Assembly: GCA_963675135.1 (NCBI GenBank) | Contig: OY776132.1 | Span: forward strand, 7,936,001 to 8,000,000 | Direction: 5' to 3' | Length of the DNA: 64,000 nt | From: Galeopsis tetrahit | Lineage: Eukaryota > Streptophyta > Magnoliopsida > Lamiales > Lamiaceae | In this document: positions 9,468-19,600 of the stretch, in pieces | How positions within the stretch are numbered: position 1 is the first letter of the stretch | How the letters are laid out: every line of letters begins with the position of its first letter | Notes under the pieces: model-generated | What the model was told of the DNA's origin: nothing | Seen by the model: the letters and a program-made list of their open reading frames with translations, nothing else | Database searches by the model: none | Position numbers and translations under genes: made by a program

Positions 9468-11171
9468 ATATCTTCATTGCAGGGTCGACTTGACTTGTAT
9501 AAGAAGGGTGGCTCAGTAGGAGAAACCTGGTACATAGACAGTGGTTGTTCGCACCACATGACTGGTACCAAGGCTCTCTTATCAAGTTACCATGAGCAAG
9601 AAGGACCAAAAGTGATATTTGGTGATAGCTCCACTGCTGTCACTAAAGGATTTGGTTACATCCGGAATGGAGACGTAGAGATACAAGATGTCTCATATGT
9701 TGAAGGTTTGAAATATAATTTACTCTCTGTTTCACAGTTTTGTGATCGTGGATACAAGGTGCAGTTCAAAAGCCGCAAATGTCAGATCATTGACAAAAGG
9801 ACACACACAGTCCTACTAGTCGGTGTAAGACAAGGAAGTGTGTACATAGTGAACTGGAACAGTTGTCCGAGGGACACCTGTCTACTTACTAAGAATCCTA
9901 AAGAACTTGGCTGGCTCTGGCATAAACGCCTCTTTCATCTAAACTTTAAGGTTCTTAATAAGATAGCCAGAGATTACCTTGTAGAAGGTATTCCCAATGA
10001 AGTTTACTACAAGTCACATGTATGCACAGCTTGTCAACAGGGTAAACAGGTGAAAGGTTCTTTTAAGTCAATTCCTACACTCTCAACTAGTAGAGTCCTA
10101 GAACTCCTACATATGGATCTTCATGGTCCAATAACTCCTCCAACCTTGAATGGTAGAAGGTACACTTTTGTTGTTGTAGACGATTATTCTAAGTTTACTT
10201 GGGTAGTCTTCCTACACAAGAAGAGTGATACACAAACACTTCTGTCTGAACTGTTGAAGAAGTTACAAGTTGAGAAGAACCAGTCCATTGTCAAAATTCG
10301 TAGTGACAAGGGAACTGAGTTCATTAATTGCTATATCAAAGATTTATGTGCTAAACGTGGTATCCAGCATCTTACAAGTGCATCTAGGACACCACAACAA
10401 AACGGTGTAGCAGAAAGAAGGAATCGAACTCTCAAAGAAGCCTGTAGAACCATGATAGCCGAGTACAACACGCCTCAAAAGTTTTGGGCAGAAGCTATCA
10501 ATACTGCATGCCACTCACAAAACAGAAGCGCGATCAACAAAGCTCTAGGCAAGACACCTTATGAGGTTTGGAAAGGTAGAAAACCCCGCATTTCATATTT
10601 CCATATATTTGGTTGTAAGTGTTTCATCCATAACAATGGAAAGAGCAAGTTGAATGCTTTAAATGCCAAAGCAGACGAGGGGATATTCTTAGGATACTCC
10701 TCGACTAGCAATGCATTTAGGGTATTCAACTACTCAACTCTTTGTGTGGAAGAAACACCACATGTGGTTTTCGATGAATCTCGACAGGACTCGTCTGCCA
10801 ACAAGATCAGTGAGAAAGTTACTGAGCTAACGATCAAATCTGAAAAAGATTCAGAGGTATATGAATCCGTTCAAGCCTACAATCCATTCATGAAAGCTCT
10901 CGAGTCTGATGACAAAGAGAAGGTAAGTGCTCAAGGTAAGTCCTCTAGACCAGTTGACATGCCTGCTCTAGTTGACTCTACTACTCCTGGTAAATCTGTT
11001 GATGATACAAATGATGTTGACATGCATGATGTTGTACATGACATAGATGATGATAGTGCCACTGTTAAGAATAGAAAAACATGGAAATCTGCGCATGATA
11101 CTGAAAATATTATTGGTGACTCTACTGTTGGTGTGAAGACTAGACGACAACTCTTTGAGTCGCAAGAATAG
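9468..11171 (+). pseudogene. pol: Copia pol: protease and integrase
   Basis: Opens with the aspartic protease active site (WYIDSGCSHHMTG, DSG at about 9537-9545). Next is the pre-integrase HHCC zinc region (LWHKRLFHL ... CTACQQGK), then the integrase core. The core's acidic triad falls in HMDLHGP, RSDKGTEF and QQNGVAERRNRTLKE. The integrase C-terminal GKTPYEVWKGRKP block follows. The beginning of the protease is out of frame with the upstream linker. A TAG at 11169-11171 separates it from the reverse transcriptase, which continues in the same frame. Confidence 0.9.
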
Positions 11172-12753
11172 CCTAGTCCAACTATGTTTTGCTGGTGTTG
11201 TTTCCTCTCTGCTATCGAGCCTACCACTGTTAAAGAGGCATTGGCTGATAGTAATTGGATCATCGCTATGCAAGACGAGTTGAACCAGTTTGTTCGAAAC
11301 GACGTCTGGGAACTTGTCGATAGGCCTAAACATCATAATGTAGTTGGCACTCGATGGATTTTCAAAAATAAGAAAGATGAGAATGATGTAGTCGTTAGGA
11401 ATAAGGCTAGACTAGTTGCCCAAGGCTATTCACAAGCTGAAGGCATAGACTATGATGAAACATATGCTCCTGTTGCTAGACTAGAAGCCATTCGATTGTT
11501 CCTTGCATATGTTGCTCACATGAAGTTTACTGTATATCAAATGAATGTTAAAAGTGCATTTCTTAACGGTATTCTTGCGGAAGAAGTGTATGTTGAACAA
11601 CCTCCAGGTTTCGAAGTCAAAGGCGACCAGGTGTACAGATTGAAGAAGGCCTTATATGGACTAAAGCAAGCTCCAAGAGCATGGTATGATACTCTCTCTC
11701 TCTCTCTTTCTATTAGAAAATGGTTTTACTAAGGGCAAAGTCGATAGAACCTTGTTCAGAAGACAAGAAGGGAAAGACATTTTACTCGTCCAAATTTACG
11801 TAGATGACATCATTTTTGGGTCACCTAACAAAAAGCTGAGTGAAAGTTTTTCGACACTCATGCAAAGTAAATTTGAGAAGTCCATGATGGGTGAAATGAA
11901 CTACTTTCTTGGTCTTCAAGTAAAACAGACCCCAGAAGGGATTTTCATAAATCAGGCGAAGTACACCAGAAATCTTCTAGACAAGTACGGGATTAAGACT
12001 TGTAAGTCTACTGGCGTACCGATGCAACCAACTTACAGAATGGATCCAGATGGACGCGGTAAATGTGCTGACCAATCTTATTATCGTGGATTAAATCGTT
12101 CTCTACTGTATCTAACTGCTAGTAGACCAGACATTGCATTCTCTGTTGGTGTTTGTGCTCGTTTCCAAGCCAATCCAAAGGAAAGTCACATGGAAACCAC
12201 GAAACAGATTTTGAAATATTTGAAAGGGACCATCAATCGTGGTATATGGTATCCCTCAAATGATGATCTATCCTTAAGTGGCTACTCAGACTCTGACTTT
12301 GGAGGCTGTAGAATAGATAGGAAATCTACATCTGGTTCTTGTCAATTTTTAGGCACAAAACTCATTTCATGGTTTTCGAAAAAGCAGACTAGTGTAGCTA
12401 CCTCTACTACCGAAGCCGAGTACATGGCTGCTGGTAGCTGTTGTAGTCAACTACTCTGGCTCATGCAACAGCTTAGAGATTACAATATACATGAATCAAA
12501 TGTTCCTATTTTCTGTGATAGTAATAGTGCCATTGCCATTACACAAAATCTTGTTTTGCACACACGTTGTAAGCATGTTGATGTAAAGTATCATTTCATA
12601 CGTGATCATGTAGAAAAGAAGGATATTCGCATGGAAAAGATTCATACTGATTTTCAAAGAGCTGATATTTTCACAAAACCATTAGCTGAAGCTCGATTTC
12701 GTGAGTTATGCATTAGTTTAGGGCTAATTGATCTAGACCCTACTTGCCTATAG
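11172..12753 (+). pseudogene. pol: Copia pol: reverse transcriptase and RNase H, frameshifted
   Basis: RVT_2 reverse transcriptase begins in the same frame as the integrase (VKEALADSNWIIAMQDELNQF, TRWIFKNK, YSQAEGIDYDETYAPVARLEAIR). A (CT)8 run at 11692-11707 shifts the frame. The rest, including the catalytic YVDDIIFGS, is in another frame up to 12753. RNase H follows with its acidic residues in YSDSDFGG, STTEAEYMA and CDSNSAIAI, ending DPTCL. Apart from the shift and the TAG at 11169 the region is well conserved. Confidence 0.9.
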
Positions 12754-13627
12754 ACATGTACTAACCAGTCAGGTACATCAAACAAATAAGGAGACAAGAA
12801 CAGAGCACTCGACTACTCACGCAACAGACAGGTATACAAGGCTAGACTAGATGACCAAACAACCCGATGAGGAAGCTGGTAAAGCTGAGGGTAATACTAA
12901 GGGAATAAACATTTAAGGGGGAATCTATGATTTCTTAAATATCCTTATGTTGACTCTTATGTTTGTTAAAAATCATCTTGTTCGAAACCTTGATCAATGC
13001 TTTAGATTGATATTCATCTTATTTATTTTACTCTACTTGTACCTACGATTACACGTTGTATATGATAAGATATGTACATGAAAGTCGTTCGACGTTCAAG
13101 AATAGACAAGCACAGGCGAAGGGGGAACTCGTCTTGTGTTCATAAGTCTACTCGTCTGTTCTGGATGGACTCGAACAGACAAGATAAGTGTTCTTTTGAT
13201 TTAAATATGTTAAGTGTTTAATCAAAACGAATTAAGGGTATTATGGTAATTCGATAATGCTAAAGTTGGAAAACCCTAGAATTGGATTCATACACTCCCA
13301 TTTTAATGAGGTGTATACACCCAGTTCGCACACCACTCTACTATACAAGGTCGGATGAGTACACTCCCCTGACCTAACTAATAGAAGAGGCGGATTCCAA
13401 ATTTTACAATATCAAATCACATAATATTCTCGATTCCGTAACTGAATACCAAAGGCCCCAACCGTTGGATCTAATTCTTTAATCTTGGCCATTGGATCAA
13501 AATTTCAGTTCTAACAAAACCCATCTTCCACACACAACTTGACCCACGTTTTTTCTTAACTCCTCTATTCTAGCTCTCGAACTTCTTGCAAAATCAAATT
13601 CCTCTGTTCTTACTATATCTACTAAAG
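12754..13627 (+). other. Spacer between pol and the extra ORF
   Basis: No coding similarity. It holds repeated gactagac/agacaag words like those of the LTR and a Pro/Ser-codon-like leader just before the extra ORF. It may contain a promoter or splice acceptor for that ORF, but nothing decisive is visible. Confidence 0.5.
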
Positions 13628-16600
13628 ATGTCGATTGTCTCTTTATTTGATGTGAGAACTAACATGCAAACTAAGTTTGATCTTGGCCAGTACATCGCAG
13701 AAGGGAAAGTGCATGTGGAGCCCTCGATGTTTTTCAAAGGGTTACACACGGAAGGAAACCAAGAAATTATCAATAAGTGCATTCGATGTGGATTGAAGCC
13801 ATATTTGGAGGCATTTCCTCAGGTCGTGTTGGAAGAAGAGGTGTTGCAGTTTTATGCCAACGCCACCAGACAAGGAGACAAAATTGAATCATTTATTGGA
13901 AGAAGCCGAGTGGAACTCACTCGCGAGGCTGTGTTCAAACATTTAAAATTGCCCATCGGAACGATTGATGTGGAAAACTATGCTACTGGGCAGGAGATGA
14001 GGTATTTGAGCATCTTTTGTGGAAGGAAATTGAGGCTCAAACCAGATGGCAAGCTCCCTGCCGTCAAGAAGTCGGAACTCCTTGAGAAATATCTCACTCT
14101 TTTGGACATAGCTAGCAAAATGCTACTATGTGCCACTGGCTCTCATGACTCAATCACTCTAGCTAAGTCGAGGGTGATGGCGGCGATATATGATGGAATT
14201 ACTGAGGGTAAATGGTTCAAGTTAATGGCTGATCGAATCATGTACTTTGAACGAAGTGTTAGGGTTGACACCGATTCTTGCAGTTGGGTGGTGTCGAATG
14301 TTGTTGGTTTTGGCAACAAGCTGAGTATCTTACTACCCTTGTTGTTGCCAAACAAATCTGATTAGAGCAAAGGCAAGCCCTTTCACCCTTTAAAGTTTTA
14401 TCTGAAGAAGGAGGCGCTAAAGAAACAAGTTGATGCAAGGCCATCTGCCCTAAGGCAAGTCCAGGTTGATGATTCGGAGGCAATGCCTTATGCTGCCTCA
14501 TCTAGCTCTTCAGAAGACGAGTCAGATGATGAAGGGTCTGAGATTGAGGCTCAGACTGGAGCTGATGCAGATGACTCGGAGAACACTCAGTCGGAAGAGG
14601 AGTCGGAACAAGAAGAGGAGCCAAGTGCTCAAGTTCCTGAATTATATACACTCGTGCGAGTTGGGTCGCCCACTCCACCAGAAGAGTCGAGTATTCAGGT
14701 TGGTACATATTCTCAACCTATTTCAATTCCTCTCTCTCTCTCCTCTGTTCGAACCAAGGCTAGGTCACAACGACCTAGGCCTAGACCTATAACCTCAACC
14801 TCTCAAGTACTGGCAGCATTACCGCTTAGAGCCAGTCATCCTGAAAACACTCCCATAAAGGATACAACTGATACTCCGACAGTTGTCACACCAAACCAAG
14901 CCACATTAGAGCCCCCAGAAACCACAGACCAAACTCTCTCCTTACCCTCAACAGAATATGTTGAACCCTCCAACCCATCTACTTCAGACAAGACGCCAGT
15001 TGCCACTGCAACAGCTGAGACAGGGACCCCACCTGCTCAGAACCCGTCTGATGTTAGATTTGATTCCCTGGTATATTATCCTATGTGTCTAAGGGAGAAG
15101 AGAGTTCGTGCTCGAGTGTCCAAGAATCTGAAGAAGCAGCTCTCCACTCTCGAAGTCGACACTTCCTCAGAACAGTTTGAGAAACTTGTCAGGATATGCA
15201 CTTGGTTTGCATTGAAGAAATCCTCAACAGATGATCTTTTTGAGGTCATTCAAGGCATGGGAGGAATCTCCAACTTTATGGATTGGGAGATGGAACAGAA
15301 AGAAAACAGTGGTGTCCAAGACCACTCAGAATTATTTCCTCGCAAGGCCTTAGTTGACCTTGTAAAAAGAATATTGAGCATTCCTGATGGCGTTCTGGTT
15401 GAAGAGTTCTCGTTTGATATTGGAACCCAGACTGATCTGGTGGAAGAAGAGATGAAGGCAGAACTTGTTGATATTGCTGTTCAAACCTCAGAACCCATTT
15501 TGTAATTAGAAGGTGCTCCTTCTGAAGAAGAGACTGAAAGTTCTGAAGAAGTTGACTCTTTTGAACTTGGAGTAGAAGACGATGAGTTCATGGATGCCGT
15601 CATGTTTACTGAAGATGAACTTGTGGAGAAAGTTCAAGAAGAAGTCGTTGTTGAAGCTCAGTCGTCTACTCAAGTCTTTCCTGAAGGCTATCTTGAAGAG
15701 CTGAAGTCGGATTTGAAAGATGTTGTTCACTCTGCTATTGATGAGTTTCTACACTCAAAAGTGAAAGATATGTTAGTTGAGCAGAACCAATCACTTGTTG
15801 ACAGCTCAAGAGAGTTAATTGTTGGAGAGGTCAACAAGATGGACTCAACTTTCAGAGCAGAGATGTATGCTGAAGTTCAAAGTTTCCTTGAGAAACAAGT
15901 TGATTTCTCTGAAAAGAGATCTATCTCATTTGCTCGTTCGTTAGCTGAAGAGTCAAGTAAAATGGAAAGGCTCTACAGGGTTAAAATTGAGATTGCTGAT
16001 GAACAGAGACGGGAAGCACAAGATCAGTTGGTGCGTTCTCGAGCAGTTCTCACCGAGCTAACAGAGCAGAACACACTCCTTCGCCAGATAGCTACGTATT
16101 TCAAAGATGAACTAGTCTCAAGTTCAAGGAAGTTGGAGTTAGCTACTGATCATCTTGACAAGATGAGTCATGACAAGACGCACCAGAAACAGATCGAGTT
16201 GGCTGCTGAGGCGATGAAGGAAGTTGTGAAGGAAGAGATGACTCGCTTTACAAGTCTTTTCACTCTTAAGGCGACTGATGAAGCCAAAAAGGGGGAAGAG
16301 GCAAGTAGAGTTGAGAAAGTTGAATTTTCTAAGTCTAGTGCTGAACCGGAAGAGAAGGAAGCTGCTACTGCGATACAAGAGCTAAGAAGGCCTAAGAGAG
16401 TCAAGCTAGTCAAGACTGCAGAGCTTGAGCAAGCTAAAGCTGATGTGCAGAAGAGACTGGAGAAGGGCAAAGATGTTGCATCTCCAGAAGCTAAGGTTCA
16501 GACCAGACGGACTAAAAGAAAGTTAGTTGTTGAAGAAGCTGAAGAACCTACTGCAATTGTTGAGAAGAAGCAGAAGGTTGCTGATCCAAATGATGAAAGT

Positions 16601-17083
16601 CGCTATGCAAGCAAGAAGAAAATTAGAAGTCACATTGAAAGTTTGCAGAAGCTGAAGGCAGATGAAGATCAGTTCATTGACTACTTCATTGATAGAGAAC
16701 ATCGAGCTGAATGGATGAAAGTGAAGAAGCAATGGGAACTTGATCATTGGATTATTCGTAAGTATGGTGATTCTGAAAGTCCAGATGAGTTGTATTCTAT
16801 GTTCGACAAATTTATGGAAGGTCAGAACAAGATGCTATGGAACCTGATCTTAAGGATATCTGCTGGAGCGAATTTCAACATTCTTGTTCCTGTATTTCCA
16901 AAGTGGAAATGTCCTATGACAAGCTCAGGTAAGAGAGTTGATCTTAATCAGATCAACATATTTGAAGAAGAGCTACTGGATAAAGAGAAGATTGAAGACG
17001 AAGACCATATCACTATTATTCATAAGAGGCTCCTAGACGCATTCTGTGTTCCTAACCCAGAAGGAGGTACTCTTTCAGATTAG
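13628..17083 (+). pseudogene. Large extra ORF of the Copia element (about 1151 codons, two stops)
   Basis: One reading frame runs from ATG 13628 to TAG 17081, broken only by TAG 14363-14365 and TAA 15503-15505. It lies between RNase H and the purine tract on the element's sense strand, the place of the env-like gene in SIRE elements. The first 250 residues look like a globular domain (FKGLHTEGNQEIINKC, SFIGRSRVELTREAVFKHL) of the kind annotated as plant transposon-associated protein. The middle is Ser/Glu/Pro-rich and probably disordered. The last 500 residues are Lys/Glu-rich coiled coil with basic clusters such as RRTKRK. I see no signal peptide, membrane segment or furin-like site, so an envelope role is unsupported. 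Function unknown. Confidence 0.75.
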
Positions 17084-17255
17084 TATGATTGCTCTGGTAT
17101 TTTTTTGCTCTGATTTTTTTTTTTTTTTTGGTATGTGTAATATCTACTGGTATTTTTGAATGAATGAAAATATAAGTACTATTTGATGATTAAGACAAGA
17201 TAACTACTTACCTAGTCTACTATTGAGAAAATATTCAAGTAGTTTTGGCTTCATC

Positions 17256-17269
17256 AAAAAGGGGGAAAT
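17256..17269 (+). other. Polypurine tract
   Basis: aaaaagggggaaat directly abuts the TG of the 3' LTR. It is the standard plus-strand primer of LTR retrotransposons. Confidence 0.9.
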
Positions 17270-18566
17270 TGTTGGGATATGAATCCTGAAACAAGTCCTA
17301 GTTGATGATTAAAAGATAAGATGAAGTTTTGATAAGCCAAAAGTAGTTTGAATTTTTCTAAGTATTGACTGATCTAGTCTAGTTAAGAGGAGTCATCTTG
17401 AACAGACCAGTAGAGTTCACATTTGACAGACAAGTATTGTTCAAAGTTTAAAAGATAAGTACGATTTATAAGTACTTCATATTTGGTTATATGAACTGTA
17501 TAGATTGTTATTGAGCTATAATAATCATTGTATAGAGCTCATAATTTTCTTATGTAATAGATAGATTCATTGTATAGATTTCTAAGTTGACTAAGCTGAG
17601 TTATAAAGCTTAAAGTAATGTAATAGTCTTGTTAGATTTAGAATAGTCTACTGTTGAAGATCGCACAGTACAAGAAGGCCGGACTAGACAAGAAGAATGA
17701 AGTCTACTACTCAAGACAAGTGGTCTACAAGACTCAACGAGACAAGATAACTTGAAGTAAAGATGAAGCGCATATAAAGATAAGATTATAAGAGTTAGTT
17801 AGAAATAACTAATTAACTGAAACGCGTGGATGGATAAGAAGATGCAGTTACAAGTTAGTTTTCAAGAAGAGTTGGTTACAACTAACTAAGTTCTTGATTT
17901 AAGAAGTTTATAAATGCTTCATGGTGTTCATCGATTCAAGACTACTGAATACTGAACTACTGCACTACTGAATACTGATAAGCTACATACTGAAGAAATA
18001 CTGAAGCAAGTTACTCTCAGAGTTGAAGTTCAGAAAGCAAGTCCAGAAGACAAGTGAAGAAACCAGAAGACTGCTACTGAATAAGTTTTTAGTTTCTGTT
18101 TGTTATTTTTCAAGTTGCTAGATACTTGTTAAATTTCTAATAAGATCGTAGACATATCTGGTGGTATAGTCTTAGAAGATCTAAGTCTTTTTCTTAGAAC
18201 TCAAAAGAACAAGAACTCACACACTTTGTACTCGATTGGAAGAGTTAGTGGAAACATCACAACTGGGTTGTGAGAGTGGACGTAGACAAGTTGTCGAACC
18301 ACTATAAATTGTTTGTGTTGATTACTTTACTGTTTTGTTTAATTGCTTAATTGTTTACACACATAACTGAACAAGACAAGTTGAGTATAGAACAGAGTTC
18401 TCGAATTTAGAAGATTGAGTATAAACTTTAATTGGGCTCATTATTAATTTCTGTATTCCGCATATTGTAATTCTGATATATCGAAAGATTTTAGAAAAGT
18501 CTACTCACCCCCCTCTAGACATTTTCTTTAGCTTCCCTCGATATTAACTCATCTTCGGGACCTACA
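17270..18566 (+). repeat. 3' LTR of the Copia element
   Basis: Same ends and length as the 5' LTR. Differences counted by eye: about 15 substitutions, 12 of them transitions. One 10-base unit is lost (actgcactact region) and one gained (cttaattgtt region). TATA box at 17909-17914. Confidence 0.93.
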
Positions 18567-18571
18567 ATTAC

Positions 18572-18852
18572 TACTCCCGGAGATCCCTCCCTCTATTCCG
18601 TAATTACTTATATACTTTTTTTTTTATTGAAACGTTCCAAAATTACTTCTACACTCTTAATATAAAAATACTCCACAAAATTATCTTACATCATCAATAA
18701 CTAAATCTTTTTTTCTTAAAAAACGTGCCAAACAAAATATGCTAGTTATCCTGGACAGAGGCAGTATAATTGAAAACCTACCACCTTTGAGAAATTAAAG
18801 AAACGGGTTTTGAGAAATCCTACATGTCATGATTATACGCTCTTTTAGTATA
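18572..18852. other. Interval between Copia element and Helitron
   Basis: It begins with ctactcccggagatccctccctctattccg, a Stowaway-like terminus. The retrotransposon therefore probably landed at the edge of an older MITE. Otherwise it is AT-rich and non-coding. Confidence 0.45.
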
Positions 18853-19309
18853 CTAGATTTTTACCCGTGCGTTGCACGGGCTTATTTTAGATTATTTTTT
18901 AATTGAATAAACAAATACCATTATGAAAACTCTCGAAGAATACTTCATTTTGAATAATTTTTCTCTTTAATATTTCATGCTTTCATATATTCCTCCTCTT
19001 TCAATTCTTGCATTCTATAAACCTCTTTGAATTGAATTGTGTAAATGCATTTTTTTTCTTTTGTTTTCATTAAACACATAGACCGATATACATTTTGAGT
19101 GGAGAGTTTTTTCCACTCGATCAAAGCCAAATGGTCCATAATCATCTTATATTGGCCACACAACATGACAAAGAAAATGTGTTTCATTCTTTTCAATTAG
19201 AATGAGCCAATAACTTTGCAATTCTTAAAGCATAAATGAATCTCAAATCAGCACATCATTTGCAACCTCTTCTCAGAAGAACCACCTACCTGAAGAATCC
19301 CCAAAATAA

Positions 19310-19600
19310 TTAAACTTCTCAGGAATAGAATTCATAAACAAAATCAATTTTTTGGGCATGTACAATTTCTTTGTTCGAGGAGCATCATCTTCAGTGTAGG
19401 AATCGTCACTACTTGTCCAGATTTCTTCTGGGCAGCAGCAGGGCCCTTTTTAGGTATATCATCAAAGTTATTTTCACATTTTTGCTGCAGCAACATCCTC
19501 ATCAGAGTTATTTTCATCATCGGATGAATCATCACTTGATTCCTCTTTCTTCTTGGAAACCTTCTTTTTCAGGCCTGCCCTTACTCTTTTTTACCTCTAC
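19310..19600 (-). pseudogene. Captured acidic/Lys-rich gene fragment, copy 1
   Basis: On the minus strand short frames read KKKVSKKKEESSDDSSDDEN, DDIPKKGPAAAQKKSG and TSSDDSYTEDDAPRTKK. This is an alternating Lys-rich and acidic pattern like nucleolin or other nucleolar acidic proteins. The frames are shifted relative to each other and contain stops. A related copy lies at 22560-22800 in the same Helitron. The parent gene is not certain. Confidence 0.45.

Larger units (their letters stand above)
4406..18566 (+). mobile_element. SIRE-like Ty1/copia LTR retrotransposon with extra ORF
   Basis: Two nearly identical 1297-bp LTRs (4406-5702, 17270-18566) begin TG and end CA. They are flanked by the 5-bp duplication attac (4401-4405 and 18567-18571). 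A tRNA-iMet primer site follows the 5' LTR and a purine tract precedes the 3' LTR. The order gag, protease, integrase, RT, RNase H is that of Copia. Three features suggest the SIRE/Maximus lineage: large size, a coiled-coil region between the zinc knuckle and protease, and a long third ORF after pol. A 982-bp hAT element sits inside gag. By hand I count about 15 substitutions and two 10-bp indels between the LTRs, so insertion was recent. Stop codons and frameshifts in gag, pol and the extra ORF make this copy non-autonomous. Confidence 0.93.

Noticed and set aside
13628..17083. Extra Copia ORF as a true retroviral-type envelope
   Set aside because: No signal peptide, membrane segment or cleavage site seen; position alone is not enough.
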